From Alphaproteobacteria bacterium 33-17 (GTDB lineage: Bacteria; Pseudomonadota; Alphaproteobacteria; Rickettsiales; 33-17): a stretch of 64,000 nt of DNA. Of the stretch, positions 1 to 9,888 are shown piece after piece (positions within the stretch are counted from its first letter, which is position 1; every line of letters starts with the position of its first letter). The position numbers and the translations under genes were made by a program. The notes under the pieces were generated by a model, which was given only the letters and a program-made list of their open reading frames with translations, did not search any database and was not told where the DNA came from. The DNA lies in contig MKSX01000016.1 in assembly GCA_001897445.1 (NCBI GenBank), forward strand, positions 46,030-110,029. The letters run 5' to 3'.

Positions 1-54
1 TTTAATGAACAAGGTAATCAGGTAAAAGGTGTAATGTATGACACAAGAAAATAA
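1..54 (+). CDS. 3' end of an upstream gene (partial)
   Basis: Frame 1 is open from the first base to a TAA at 52-54 and overlaps the first 17 bases of the kinase gene in another frame. The 17 residues visible end in NEQGNQVKGVMYDTRK. This loosely resembles the PAC tail of a PAS domain (usually G-x-x-x-D-I-T-x-R-K), so the upstream gene could be another sensor protein co-transcribed with the kinase. The stretch is too short to be sure it is coding. Confidence 0.35.
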   Translation, partial: FNEQGNQVKGVMYDTRK

Positions 55-2605
55 CATTGAAACATTACCCTTTGAAAATCATACATACTGGATGTGGGAT
101 GTAAATACCAATACTTTCCAGATTGCAGACGGTGTATTAAAATTACTAGGATATACACGCGATGCTATAAGTAACTTTGATTCTTGGAGTAAGCTCATAC
201 ATATTGGTGATTATAATATGGTGATGAGTATTTTAAAGGAATTTATTAGACAAAATGAAAACAATACCATTGAATTTGATGCAAGGTTTATGCATAAAAA
301 CGGTTCTACCGTATATTTTCATTGTAAATGTGTAGCTGAAATAGAGCTTGGTAGGATTGTCAAAGTTTGTGGCGTCCAAAATGATGTAACAGAATATAGA
401 AAAACTATAGATCGCATATTGTTTATTCAGAAAATAGCAGGCGTCATCACTTGGGAATATGACGTATTTACAAATCTGGTTATGCTATCAAATGATTTTC
501 TTGAACTTATTGGTCCAAGTAGTCGTATAAACATGGTTACTCTTGATGAATTTGTTGAAATGATTTATCCAGATGACCGAACAAAATTTTTGAGTACAAT
601 TAATATTATACTTGGTAATAAACCATGCTTGCCAGAAGTAATAAGGTTTATAACTATGGATACAAGTAAAAGGTATTTTCAGGTTCATACAAAAATTTCT
701 TATGATAATTTAGAGAGACTTAAAAGTATTATTTTTGTATCGCAAGATATTACCTTTTCTAAGCTGACAGAAGAGCAGCTAATGCAAACAAACCAAATGT
801 ATGATTTTTTAATAAATTCAACAGAAGATGGCATTTGGGACTGGAACATTGATACGGATGAAATATGGTTTTCGCCTAAATGGAAAGAAATGCTTGGTTA
901 TGCATACGAAGAGCTGCCTAATCATGTATCTACATGGAAAAAACTTATACATCCTGATGATATAGACAGAAGCTTTAGAATATTAGAACAGTACAAACAA
1001 GGTTTTATTGAAGAGTTTAATATAAAACAGAGATATTATCATAAAGATGGATCTATTATGCATGTGTTATCGCGTGCAAAAATAATGCTTAACAATAAAA
1101 GACAAAAACGCTTGGTAGGTTTTCATACTAATATTACAGAGCTTCAGAATGCTTTAGATTTAGCTCAGCAGGCTAGTAAAAGTAAATCATTATTCCTGGC
1201 TAATATGAGCCATGAAATAAGGACGCCATTGAACGGGATAACTGGCTTAAGTCATTTAATGCTCGATACAAAGCTTGATCATAAACAAAAAGGACTAATG
1301 AGCAATATTATTGCTTCATCACAAATTTTATTAGATATAATTAATGATATTCTTGATTTTTCAAAGATTGAAGCTGGTAAGATTGATTTAGACAGATCTG
1401 AGTTTAATTTATTAAACGTTATAAAAGATACTGTAAAAATCTTCTCTTATCAAATATCACAAAAGAAAATCGAGCTATTTATAGACTACAATCTGCCTGA
1501 TAATTTTCAAATTGTAAGCGATAGCTTCAAAATTAAACAGATAGTTCAAAACTTCACCAGTAATGCTGTAAAATTCACCTCTAAAGGTCATGTAATTATT
1601 TCTGTTATACTTGAAAAAATCGATGAGATGAATTCAAGAGTTTTAATTAGCGTAGAAGATGAAGGAATAGGTATAGAAGAGTCTAAAATAGGGCAAATAT
1701 TTAAGGAATTTACTCAGGCAGATAGCAGTACAACAAGAAAATATGGTGGTACCGGATTAGGTCTTGCAATCACAAAGCAACTTGTAGAAATTATTGGTGG
1801 TAAACTTGTTGTAACAAGTGAGATAAGTAAGGGTTCTAAATTCTGTTTTTCTCTACCTATTGATAAAAAACCCGTGTTATTACCAAAAATTAAAAATGAT
1901 TTTACCATTGGGTTTGTAAATGGTTCGCAAAAAATTCAAAATATTCTAGGTAGACTGGAAGAAGAGTATAATGTTGTTATTAATCCTGCTATTGAAAATA
2001 TAAAGTCATTAAACGCAATAGTTATAGATGACAATCATTCTGAGTTTAGTAACTATTTAAATATAGCTCAAAAGGAAAATATTAAATGCGTACTTGTATG
2101 CCATGTTAATAACATGATAGAGCAAGATGAAAATGATAAATTAACTATAATAAGCAAGCCTTATAGTATATATAATATAGTAAAAATCTTTGCAAAAAAA
2201 TCTGAGGCAGAAGTAGTAAAAATTAACAAAAAAATCTTTGATAATAAGAGTATTCTAATAGTTGAAGATAATCCTATTAATCAGCAAGTTTTATCTAAAA
2301 TGTTAGAAAAATTCCAAATTAAATGCGAAATTGCAGCAAATGGTTTAGATGCAGTAAATGTATATTCTGAAAAAAAGTATGACCTTATTTTTATGGATTG
2401 TCAAATGCCAGTTATGGATGGGTTCGAATCCACCAGACGAATTAAGCAAATCAATAAAGACCAAATTATTGTAGCAATTACAGCGAGTGCAACAAAAGAA
2501 GAAAAAGATAAATGTTTTGAAGCTGGTATGAATGACTTTATTGCAAAGCCATTTGTACCCGGAGACCTTGAGAATGTATTAAATAAGTATTGGAGTGCAT
2601 CATGA
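38..2605 (+). CDS. Hybrid sensor histidine kinase (PAS x3, HisKA, HATPase, receiver)
   Basis: An 855-residue cytoplasmic hybrid kinase; no membrane segment is seen. Three PAS/PAC units occupy roughly residues 15-120, 125-245 and 255-375. The dimerisation/phosphoacceptor domain follows, with NMSHEIRTPLNG and phospho-His at residue 392. The ATPase domain carries an N box (QNFTSNAVKFT), a G1 box (DEGIGIE) and a G2 box (GGTGLGLAI). A C-terminal receiver has VEDNPINQQ, phospho-Asp 787 in FMDCQMPVMDG, and the conserved Lys in AKPF. A degenerate pseudo-receiver may lie at about 620-720. The stop overlaps the downstream Hpt gene (ATGA), which suggests a His-Asp-His phosphorelay. The start has AAAGGTG about 8 bases upstream. 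The signal sensed cannot be told from sequence. Confidence 0.93.
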   Translation: MTQENNIETLPFENHTYWMWDVNTNTFQIADGVLKLLGYTRDAISNFDSWSKLIHIGDYNMVMSILKEFIRQNENNTIEFDARFMHKNGSTVYFHCKCVAEIELGRIVKVCGVQNDVTEYRKTIDRILFIQKIAGVITWEYDVFTNLVMLSNDFLELIGPSSRINMVTLDEFVEMIYPDDRTKFLSTINIILGNKPCLPEVIRFITMDTSKRYFQVHTKISYDNLERLKSIIFVSQDITFSKLTEEQLMQTNQMYDFLINSTEDGIWDWNIDTDEIWFSPKWKEMLGYAYEELPNHVSTWKKLIHPDDIDRSFRILEQYKQGFIEEFNIKQRYYHKDGSIMHVLSRAKIMLNNKRQKRLVGFHTNITELQNALDLAQQASKSKSLFLANMSHEIRTPLNGITGLSHLMLDTKLDHKQKGLMSNIIASSQILLDIINDILDFSKIEAGKIDLDRSEFNLLNVIKDTVKIFSYQISQKKIELFIDYNLPDNFQIVSDSFKIKQIVQNFTSNAVKFTSKGHVIISVILEKIDEMNSRVLISVEDEGIGIEESKIGQIFKEFTQADSSTTRKYGGTGLGLAITKQLVEIIGGKLVVTSEISKGSKFCFSLPIDKKPVLLPKIKNDFTIGFVNGSQKIQNILGRLEEEYNVVINPAIENIKSLNAIVIDDNHSEFSNYLNIAQKENIKCVLVCHVNNMIEQDENDKLTIISKPYSIYNIVKIFAKKSEAEVVKINKKIFDNKSILIVEDNPINQQVLSKMLEKFQIKCEIAANGLDAVNVYSEKKYDLIFMDCQMPVMDGFESTRRIKQINKDQIIVAITASATKEEKDKCFEAGMNDFIAKPFVPGDLENVLNKYWSAS

Positions 2606-2946
2606 GTGAAATTAACATAGATACTTTTAATGAACTTAAAGAAATTATGGAGGATAATTTTAATTTTTTAATTGAAAATTATATTAAAACAACTTCCAGA
2701 CTTTTAGATGAACATAAAAATGATCTAAATGCCAAAGATTATAATGCTATAAAAATAAAGGTGCATTCTATTAAGTCATCCAGTCAGCAAATCGGAGCGA
2801 TGGAGCTGGGCGAAATGTCTAAGAAAATTGAACTTGATATTATAAATAATCAGGTTACAAATATTGAAAGTCAAATGAATGATTTGGTTTCTAAGTACAA
2901 GCTTGTTGAAGCAGAGCTAAAAGGATTAATAGGCAGTGGATCATAA
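2602..2946 (+). CDS. Hpt (histidine phosphotransfer) domain protein
   Basis: A 114-residue all-helical protein. The motif HSIKSSSQQIGA corresponds to the Hpt signature (usual form HxLKGSSxxxGA), with phospho-His at residue 55. I place the start at ATG 2602 rather than the upstream ATG at 2590: it overlaps the kinase stop as ATGA and has GGAG at 2592-2595. It is translationally coupled to the hybrid kinase and probably takes phosphate from the receiver Asp 787 to pass to an unseen response regulator. The Gly that normally follows the Lys is Ser here. The product is short, with only the Hpt domain. Confidence 0.85.
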   Translation: MSEINIDTFNELKEIMEDNFNFLIENYIKTTSRLLDEHKNDLNAKDYNAIKIKVHSIKSSSQQIGAMELGEMSKKIELDIINNQVTNIESQMNDLVSKYKLVEAELKGLIGSGS

Positions 2947-3493
2947 AGAATATAAAAATATACTTTTAAACATAAAGCACAATTTTTTACCAGGATATAT
3001 TTTCCTGCTAGCCTCTAATAAAAAAGAACAAAAAGCTAAGTTTTTCTTTGAATTTCTCGCTGAAATGCAGTCAATTTTTAGTAAAACCCTTGATCCTACT
3101 TTACAGCAAATAAGGATAACATGGTGGAAAGAGGCTATAGAAAACAACCTGCATGATAATCCTCTTATAAAGAATATTACAAACTTTAATGCAATTGCTT
3201 TGCTGGATATTTTTGAGGCAAAAATTGAAAATAAACCAGTTAGCTATAATAGTGCTAAAGATTTATTACTTGAGTTTTGTAAAGTCCTTAACATAACAGA
3301 ATCAAATATTAGTACTAATAGTATTGACATCATGGCTGACTTTTTCAATAGCACGCATTTTTCTAAAAATATTGTAGATGACATTCTGAATAAAAGTTTA
3401 CGTAAATTTTGTAGAATTGCTGCAGATATTGTTCATAATCCAAAGGCAAACAGGTTTAGACCATGGTTTATGGTGAAGTTAATACTAAAATAA
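2936..3493 (+). CDS. Squalene/phytoene synthase-like protein (NDUFAF6 type), short
   Basis: A 185-residue protein starting at GTG 2936, inside the last codons of the Hpt gene, with AAGG about 11 bases upstream. The N-terminal part (LPGYIFLLASNKKEQKAKFF, then IRITWWKEAIE) matches the start of the trans-isoprenyl synthase fold seen in the NDUFAF6/phytoene-synthase family, where the pattern is Arg/Gln-x-x-WW/W-R/K. Family members usually reach 250-290 residues, so this copy is short. I do not see two clear DxxxD metal motifs, so it may be non-catalytic like mitochondrial NDUFAF6, a complex I assembly factor. Function beyond the fold is not supported. Confidence 0.6.
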   Translation: MDHKEYKNILLNIKHNFLPGYIFLLASNKKEQKAKFFFEFLAEMQSIFSKTLDPTLQQIRITWWKEAIENNLHDNPLIKNITNFNAIALLDIFEAKIENKPVSYNSAKDLLLEFCKVLNITESNISTNSIDIMADFFNSTHFSKNIVDDILNKSLRKFCRIAADIVHNPKANRFRPWFMVKLILK

Positions 3494-4132
3494 TCTCGGC
3501 TCTCTTGTTTGAAATTTAAGCATTTCTAATTTTGTATGAATAGAATGCAAAAGTTCTTCGTAAATAATTTTATTATATTCAGGATTCGATAAAGATAAAT
3601 AATTGCAATTTATCAGTCTTTCATAGACTTCTGTGTAAATATTCTCATGCAGATTATTACGGTAACTCTGGCAAGGAAATAACTGATTATCATTATGCAA
3701 ATACATACAAGTATTGAAATAAAGGTCAACTAAAGCGCTGTTATAACACAATATATAATTTTCTGCATATGAAAATACCTTAGAGTATTCTATTTTGTTA
3801 TCTTCGCAGAATATATCGTTGAATGATTCAACTGCACAAATAATGTTAAAACGTGTTGTGCTGCCAAATAATATTAATAAAGCAGTACTTAATGTATGAT
3901 TGTGTGCTATGGATACTTCTAAGGGTGTAATACCTAGGTAATCCGAATAATTTATATTAGCTCCATAAAGGTGTAGTAAAGCAATCATATCGTGCAATCC
4001 ATGAGTTGCTGCGTATTATAATGGTGTTCGTCCCTGTAAATCAATAACATCTAGAGTTGAAATATTGGATATTATTTTTATAACCTGGCTATAACTATTA
4101 TTTAGAACAGCCTCATGTAATGGGGTGGGCAT
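3485..4132 (-). pseudogene. Ankyrin-repeat protein, interrupted by an in-frame TAA
   Basis: Read on the minus strand from ATG 4132-4130, the frame gives MPTPLHEAVLN, then DLQGRTPL, a TAA stop (complement of 4016-4018), then YAATHGLHDMIALLHLYG and GANINYSDYLGITPLEVS. The stop falls exactly where an ankyrin consensus reads GRTPLHYAA, so the repeat continues across it in the same frame. About 2.5 ankyrin repeats are followed by a 110-residue tail with no recognised domain. A downstream ATG at 3997 leaves a 170-residue open frame that could still be made. The 3' end overlaps the end of the phytoene-synthase-like gene (3485-3493). Ankyrin proteins are common secreted effectors in intracellular bacteria; this one seems recently inactivated or truncated. 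Confidence 0.7.
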
Positions 4133-4145
4133 ATGAATTTAAAAA

Positions 4146-5525
4146 TTATAAAGATTGAGCATTATAATATTCAAATATTCTTCTAAATTCTTCGCCTCTA
4201 TGTTCAAAACTTTTAAACTGATCAAATGATGCACAAGCAGGACTCAAAACAATATTTGCATGTTTGAGATCGCTTTTAGCATCTAATGCTGCATCGGTAA
4301 AGGCATTTTCTAATGTTCCGCATTTTGAATATGAAACGCCTTCAGATTTTAGGAAATTTGCAAATTCATCCTGAGAAGATCCTATTAAATAAGCCTTATG
4401 TACATTTGATAGGTATGGTCTTAGAGCTTCCAGCCCCCCTTCTTTTGGCTGACCACCTAAGATCCAATAAATATTAGAGAATGATGATAAGGCCGCTATT
4501 GATGCTTCAGCATTTGTAGATTTGCTATCATTATAAAAAGACATGTTAAGCATTTGCCCAAGATACTCAAGTCTATGTGGTAATGGGCTAAAGCTGTTTA
4601 TTGCCTGTAAAATATTTTCAGGGCTTAGGTTGTAAAGCATACCTATAGCAAATGCTACTGCTATGTTTTCACGATTGTGCTTGCCAGGCAGGTTTTTAGG
4701 CTGACTGAATTGAATATCACCCTTATGGTTATGTACATTAAACTGAATGTGATCTTCTCCAACATATACACCAAATTCCATATTTTTATTAAGACTGGAA
4801 ACGGGGACTTTATATGATTTTAAAGGCAGATTTTGGTATAAATTTAATGTAATGGGATTATCAATTGCAAAAATGGCATTGTCCATCATTGTTTGATGAT
4901 CAAATATTTTGGTTTTAGCATTAATATAGTGATCCATATTGCCATGCCTGTCTAAATGATCTTTTGTAACATTTAATATTGCTGCAGTATTAAACTTAAC
5001 GTCATGAAGCAAATCAAGCTGAAAGGAAGACATTTCTAATACAAAATTTCCAGATCTCTGAAAAGGGTTAAGATCCATGACTGGAATTCCGATGTTTCCA
5101 CCAATTTGGGTATCTAATTTGGAATGGGATAATATATAATGCGTAAGTGATGTTGTAGTAGATTTACCGTTGGTACCTGTAATTCCTATAAATTTATTTT
5201 TTTTCTGACTATGGAATAACATTTCTATGTCAGAATAAATAGTAGTTCCAGCAGATTTAGCAAAATTTACAATATAATGTGGTTCTGGAAATGTTAAAGG
5301 CACTCCTGGAGAAAGTACTAAATAATCAGTATTTTTCCAATTTGTTGTTTCAGGAGATTCTAATGTATTTCTAATATGATCTGGTAAGTTAATTGAAGAT
5401 GCTTTTTCATCCCAGCTTTTGACATTGATATTAGACTTTAATAAAGCATTTACTGCTGATATTCCTGTTCTTCCCAGGCCATATACAAAAAATGATTTTC
5501 CTTTATAAAAGTCTAAGTTAATCAA
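4146..5525 (-). CDS. murD: UDP-N-acetylmuramoyl-L-alanine--D-glutamate ligase
   Basis: A cytoplasmic Mur ligase that adds D-glutamate to UDP-MurNAc-L-Ala in peptidoglycan precursor synthesis. The 459 residues match the family length. The N-terminal Rossmann part begins with FVYGLGRTGISA. The ATP loop is GITGTNGKSTTT near residue 115. Later motifs include NVTKDHLDRHG, the LPGKHNREN ligase signature and YNDSKSTNAEAS near the C-terminal domain. It lies 18 bases downstream of ssb on the same strand. Its presence indicates a peptidoglycan-making organism, consistent with ftsZ further on. Confidence 0.97.
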   Translation of the reverse strand: MINLDFYKGKSFFVYGLGRTGISAVNALLKSNINVKSWDEKASSINLPDHIRNTLESPETTNWKNTDYLVLSPGVPLTFPEPHYIVNFAKSAGTTIYSDIEMLFHSQKKNKFIGITGTNGKSTTTSLTHYILSHSKLDTQIGGNIGIPVMDLNPFQRSGNFVLEMSSFQLDLLHDVKFNTAAILNVTKDHLDRHGNMDHYINAKTKIFDHQTMMDNAIFAIDNPITLNLYQNLPLKSYKVPVSSLNKNMEFGVYVGEDHIQFNVHNHKGDIQFSQPKNLPGKHNRENIAVAFAIGMLYNLSPENILQAINSFSPLPHRLEYLGQMLNMSFYNDSKSTNAEASIAALSSFSNIYWILGGQPKEGGLEALRPYLSNVHKAYLIGSSQDEFANFLKSEGVSYSKCGTLENAFTDAALDAKSDLKHANIVLSPACASFDQFKSFEHRGEEFRRIFEYYNAQSL

Positions 5526-5543
5526 TTTATAAACCTGTGATAA

Positions 5544-5984
5544 TTAAAAAGGTAAATCGTCATCTAAAACAAATTCATCTTTATCAGCTTCAGTTTGAGA
5601 CCTGTCCATAGATTGACTACTATTAGAAGTATTTTGTCTGTCAAGCATCATTAACTGGCAGTTATAACCTTGTAAAACAATCTCGGTTGAATATTTCTCA
5701 ACACCGTTTTGATCTGTCCATTTTCTTGTATGAAGTGCGCCTTCAATATATAACTTAGCACCTTTTCTAACATAATTTTCAACAACGTTAACTAAACCTT
5801 CATTGAAAATGCTGATTCTATGCCATTCTGTTTTATCTTTTCTTTCGCCAGTATTCTTATCTTTCCATGTTTCAGATGTAGCAAGAGTTACCGAAGCCAA
5901 TTTTCTGCCATCGGATGTTGACCTTACTTCTGGGTCTTTTCCTACGTTACCAACTAAAATTACCTTGTTAATGCTACCAACCAT
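5544..5984 (-). CDS. ssb: Single-stranded DNA-binding protein
   Basis: A 146-residue SSB. It has an N-terminal OB fold (VGSINKVILVGNVGKDPEVR, then TEWHRISIF and YIEGALHTRKW), a low-complexity Ser/Asp linker and the acidic tip DEFVLDDDLPF, which recruits partner proteins. It coats single-stranded DNA in replication, repair and recombination. AGGA precedes the ATG at a normal distance. It is divergent from uvrA, with a 136-base intergenic region carrying a paired AAACGTTT inverted repeat that could serve both genes. Confidence 0.97.
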   Translation of the reverse strand: MVGSINKVILVGNVGKDPEVRSTSDGRKLASVTLATSETWKDKNTGERKDKTEWHRISIFNEGLVNVVENYVRKGAKLYIEGALHTRKWTDQNGVEKYSTEIVLQGYNCQLMMLDRQNTSNSSQSMDRSQTEADKDEFVLDDDLPF

Positions 5985-6051
5985 GTCGTTTTTCCTATTA
6001 AAGTGTTGCTACATTTCAGATTACCAATATAATGAAGGATATTTTAAAATC

Positions 6052-6098
6052 AAACGTTTTATTTTGTGTTAATAAAAAAATTAAAAATAAAACGTTTT
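6052..6098. promoter_or_regulatory. Inverted repeat in the ssb-uvrA divergent promoter region
   Basis: AAACGTTTTATTTT at 6052-6065 is mirrored exactly by AAAATAAAACGTTT at 6084-6097, with an 18-base spacer. Each arm also contains the self-palindrome AAACGTTT. The spacing between box centres is about 3 helical turns. Its position between divergently transcribed DNA-repair genes makes an operator plausible. It does not match the GTTC-N7-GTTC LexA box usual in alphaproteobacteria. Confidence 0.5.
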
Positions 6099-6120
6099 AA
6101 CAATAATCAAAGTGGTTGTT

Positions 6121-8976
6121 ATGACTGGATATATTTCTGTTAAGGGTGCTAGGCAGCATAATTTAAAAAATGTCAGCATCGATATCCCTAGGGATCAATT
6201 AGTAGTAATCACTGGGCTTTCTGGCTCTGGTAAGTCTTCTTTAGCGTTCGATACCGTATATGCGGAAGGTCAAAGAAGATACGTAGAAAGCTTGTCTGCT
6301 TATGCAAGGCAGTTTTTGGAACTTCAGGATAAACCTGATGTGGATCATATTAGCGGATTATCTCCCGCAATTTCAATTGATCAAAAAACAATATCGAAAA
6401 ACCCGAGATCAACTGTTGGTACGATTACCGAGATATATGATTACTTAAGGTTACTGTATGCCAGAATTGGCGTGCCGTATTCGCCTGTTACAGGTAAACC
6501 TATTGAAAGCCAAACAGTATCGCAAATGGTTGATGCGATAAAGAAACTTCCAAAAGATACAAAGGTATATATTCTAGCTCCAATGGTACGTGGTCAAAAG
6601 GGTGAGTATAAAAAAGAATTCATGCAGCTTAAAAAGCAAGGTTATCAGCGTATTAAATTAGATGGTATCTTGCATGAGCTTGATGATCTACCAAGTATAG
6701 ATAAAAATAAGAAGCATCATATAGATATAGTAATAGACAGACTTGTTATTAATGATAGCCTCGGCAATAGACTTGCAGATAGTGTTGAAACAGCTCTTAA
6801 ACATGGTCATGGTCTGCTATATGTTGAAATAGTATCGCTTCCTGAAGATCATGGTACTGCGCATCAAAATGACCAAATACTGGTATTTTCTGAAAAATTC
6901 GCATGTCCTGTTTCGGGATTTCAACTAGACGAAATTGAGCCTAGAATATTTTCATTTAACAGCCCATATGGTGCTTGTGAAACATGTGATGGTATTGGTA
7001 AAGAGAAATTTTTTGATCCTGAGCTTATAATCCCTAACTCTAGGAAATCAATCAATGATGGTGCTATTGCTCCTTGGGCGGAAAATAAGTCTAAACTTAT
7101 GAGTCAGGCTTTAGAAGCAGTTGCTCAGCATTATAATTTCACACTCAACGATGCATATGAGACAATACCTGAAAAAGCAAAGGAAGTATTGCTATATGGT
7201 TCTGGTAAAGAAGAAATTGGTTTCATGTTTAATGACGGCTATAGAAAGCAGCAAATTACAAAGCCATTTGAAGGAATTGTGCCGCATTTAGAAAAGAGAC
7301 ACCACGAAGCTGATAGCACATGGATGAAAGAAGATCTTGAAAAATATAGAGCGGAACGTCATTGCCGTGAATGTAATGGTTTTAGACTAAGAAAAGAAAG
7401 CCTTTTAGTTAGAGTTAATCTTCTTAATATTGGAGAGCTTTGTACAAAAAATATTGCAGAGCTTGTTGACTGGTTTCTTGATCTTCCAAAATACTTAACT
7501 GAAACTCAAAACAAAATTGCTGAGAAAATTTTAAAAGAGCTTAATGACCGTTTAGGATTCTTAAGAAACGTAGGGCTTGAGTATTTGACGTTATCACGAG
7601 AATCAGGAACTCTTTCTGGTGGTGAAAGTCAGCGTATCAGGCTTGCATCTCAAATTGGTTCTGGTCTTACAGGTGTATTATATGTACTTGATGAGCCATC
7701 AATTGGTCTTCATCAGTCAGATAATAAAAAGCTTATCCAAACACTTAAGAACCTTAAGGCGCTTCAGAATTCGGTAATTGTGGTTGAACACGATGAAGAA
7801 ACTATGATGGAAGCAGACTATATTATTGACGTAGGACCAGGTGCAGGTATTTATGGTGGTCAGATTGTATCTAAGGGTACGTTAGAAGAAATTAAAAATG
7901 ATCCTAACAGTATTACAGGTCAATACTTATCAGGTAAAAAGAAAATTGAGATTCCTGCAACAAGAAGAAAGGGTCATAAAGATAAGTTTTTAATATTAGA
8001 GGGTGCTAAAGCCAATAATCTTTGTAATGTCAGTATAAAAATTCCACTTGGAACATTTACTGCGATTACTGGGGTTTCAGGTGGGGGTAAATCAAGTTTG
8101 ATTATCCACACGCTTTATAAAGCTGCGATTAAAATATTAGAGGGTACAAAAACCCATCCAGGTCCTTATGACAGGCTTACTGGTCTTGAGCATATTGATA
8201 AAATTATTGAGATTGATCAAACTCCAATCGGGCGTACACCAAGATCAAATCCTGCTACCTATACAGGTGCATTTACACATATTCGTGATTGGTATGTTGG
8301 GCTTCCTGAGTCTAAGGCAAGGGGCTACAAAGTAGGTAGATTCTCATTTAACGTAAAAGGTGGACGCTGTGAGACTTGTCAGGGTGATGGGCAGATTAAA
8401 ATTGAGATGCACTTTTTACCAGATGTATACGTTAAATGTGATAGTTGTAATGGCGCAAGATATAATCGTGAAACTTTAGAGATTAAGTACAAAGATAAAT
8501 CCATTGCAGATGTTTTGGGTATGAATGTTGATGAAGCGATTGAGTTTTTTGACAAGATCCCTTCTATTAAAGAAAAAATGGTAGCGCTTAAAGAAGTGGG
8601 GCTTGGTTATATTAAAATTGGTCAGTCTGCCACAACGTTATCAGGTGGTGAGGCGCAAAGGGTAAAACTTGCCAAAGAATTATCGCGTAAATCTACTGGT
8701 AAAACACTTTATATTTTAGATGAGCCAACTACTGGTCTTCACATAGATGATATTAAAAAGTTACTTCAGGTGCTTCACAGGCTTGTTGAGCTTGGTAACT
8801 CCGTAATTGTAATCGAACATAATCTTGATGTGATTAAAACTGCGGATCACGTAATTGATGTAGGTCCTGGCGGTGGTAATAAAGGTGGTTACATTGTTGC
8901 TGCATGTACACCAGAAGAGCTAATAAAAGTAAAAGATAGTATTACAGGTGAATGTTTAATACCGTATATGAAATAA
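6121..8976 (+). CDS. uvrA: Excinuclease ABC subunit A
   Basis: The damage-recognition ATPase of nucleotide excision repair, acting with UvrB on DNA. The first Walker A is GLSGSGKSS near residue 31 and the second is GVSGGGKSS near residue 650. ABC signatures LSGGESQRI and LSGGEAQRV are both present. A zinc-module Cys pair lies in [11 protein letters not shown], and the C-terminal zinc finger has CETCQGDGQ and CDSCNG. The total is about 951 residues, normal for UvrA. I prefer ATG 6121 to the GTG at 6112, because homologues begin close to the [14 protein letters not shown] strand. It is followed after 16 bases by rph. Confidence 0.97.
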   Translation: MTGYISVKGARQHNLKNVSIDIPRDQLVVITGLSGSGKSSLAFDTVYAEGQRRYVESLSAYARQFLELQDKPDVDHISGLSPAISIDQKTISKNPRSTVGTITEIYDYLRLLYARIGVPYSPVTGKPIESQTVSQMVDAIKKLPKDTKVYILAPMVRGQKGEYKKEFMQLKKQGYQRIKLDGILHELDDLPSIDKNKKHHIDIVIDRLVINDSLGNRLADSVETALKHGHGLLYVEIVSLPEDHGTAHQNDQILVFSEKFACPVSGFQLDEIEPRIFSFNSPYGACETCDGIGKEKFFDPELIIPNSRKSINDGAIAPWAENKSKLMSQALEAVAQHYNFTLNDAYETIPEKAKEVLLYGSGKEEIGFMFNDGYRKQQITKPFEGIVPHLEKRHHEADSTWMKEDLEKYRAERHCRECNGFRLRKESLLVRVNLLNIGELCTKNIAELVDWFLDLPKYLTETQNKIAEKILKELNDRLGFLRNVGLEYLTLSRESGTLSGGESQRIRLASQIGSGLTGVLYVLDEPSIGLHQSDNKKLIQTLKNLKALQNSVIVVEHDEETMMEADYIIDVGPGAGIYGGQIVSKGTLEEIKNDPNSITGQYLSGKKKIEIPATRRKGHKDKFLILEGAKANNLCNVSIKIPLGTFTAITGVSGGGKSSLIIHTLYKAAIKILEGTKTHPGPYDRLTGLEHIDKIIEIDQTPIGRTPRSNPATYTGAFTHIRDWYVGLPESKARGYKVGRFSFNVKGGRCETCQGDGQIKIEMHFLPDVYVKCDSCNGARYNRETLEIKYKDKSIADVLGMNVDEAIEFFDKIPSIKEKMVALKEVGLGYIKIGQSATTLSGGEAQRVKLAKELSRKSTGKTLYILDEPTTGLHIDDIKKLLQVLHRLVELGNSVIVIEHNLDVIKTADHVIDVGPGGGNKGGYIVAACTPEELIKVKDSITGECLIPYMK

Positions 8977-8992
8977 ATTTGATGAGAGAAAA

Positions 8993-9706
8993 ATGAGATT
9001 AGAAAATAGAAAAAATAATGAAATGAGACCTGTATCAATCGAAACTAATGTATCAAGATATGCTGAAGGCTCGTGTATGATAAAGTTTGGTAATACGCAC
9101 GTACTTTGTACAGCAACAATTGAGGAATCAGTTCCACCATTTATTAAAGGCACAGGAAGTGGGTGGATTACGGCTGAATATGGTATGCTACCAAGATCTA
9201 CGCATTCTCGTATGAGAAGAGAAGCATCGCAAGGTAAGCAATCTGGCAGAACTCAGGAAATACAAAGGCTTATTGGTAGGTCTTTAAGAAATGCAGTTGA
9301 TTTAAAAGCTTTGGGTGAGCGTCAGATATTAATTGATTGTGATGTTATTCAAGCTGATGGAGGCACTCGTACTGCGTCTATTACCGGTGGATTTGTGGCA
9401 CTTCAAATTGCGTGTAATAAACTTGTTGAAAAGGGTTTGCTAAGAAAATCACCGATAATAAATAATATTGCTGCAGTATCATGCGGTATTTTAAAAGGTG
9501 AAGTAATTCTTGATCTCAATTACGAAGAAGATAGTAGTGCAGAAGTAGATGCAAACTTTGTTATGAACGGTAATTATGACCTTATTGAGACTCAGGCAAC
9601 AGGTGAGGAAAAGTCTTATACAAGAGAGCAATTAAATAATATGCTGGAGTTTGCTGAGATGGGTATTAAGCAACTTATTGAAGCGCAAAAAGCTGCTACA
9701 AAATAA
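8993..9706 (+). CDS. rph: Ribonuclease PH
   Basis: A 237-residue phosphorolytic 3' exoribonuclease that trims tRNA precursors. Typical motifs are [17 protein letters not shown] at the start, [17 protein letters not shown] (the phosphate and RNA-binding Arg region), [20 protein letters not shown] and the acidic [19 protein letters not shown] active-site stretch. It lies 16 bases after uvrA and has GAGAG just before the start. A strong hairpin follows at 9716-9756. Confidence 0.97.
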   Translation: MRLENRKNNEMRPVSIETNVSRYAEGSCMIKFGNTHVLCTATIEESVPPFIKGTGSGWITAEYGMLPRSTHSRMRREASQGKQSGRTQEIQRLIGRSLRNAVDLKALGERQILIDCDVIQADGGTRTASITGGFVALQIACNKLVEKGLLRKSPIINNIAAVSCGILKGEVILDLNYEEDSSAEVDANFVMNGNYDLIETQATGEEKSYTREQLNNMLEFAEMGIKQLIEAQKAATK

Positions 9707-9715
9707 TTTTTCTTT

Positions 9716-9757
9716 AAATTTTGGTTCTTAAATTTTTTAGGAACCAAAATTTTCTTT
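9716..9757 (+). terminator. Rho-independent terminator after rph
   Basis: AAATTTTGGTTC (9716-9727) pairs with GAACCAAAATTT (9741-9752) around an AT-rich loop, and the stem is followed by TCTTTTT. It separates the uvrA-rph unit from ftsZ. Confidence 0.75.
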
Positions 9758-9888
9758 TTGGTATAAAATGTTTCTTAAGAAATTTTTTATAAAAAAATCT
9801 ATAAAAATCAATGAAAAAACTTGCATAAAACGCTATATTCTCTAAAGTTGTATATATTTAATTTCTGACTGATGAAGGGTAGCAATCA

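Noticed and set aside
4016..4018. Possible recoding of TAA as sense in the ankyrin gene
   Set aside because: All other genes in the window end in TAA, TAG or TGA without readthrough extensions; a plain nonsense mutation is simpler.
9821..9848. Promoter of ftsZ (TTGCAT and TAAAGT at 16 bases)
   Set aside because: Both hexamers deviate and the region is so AT-rich that many similar pairs occur.
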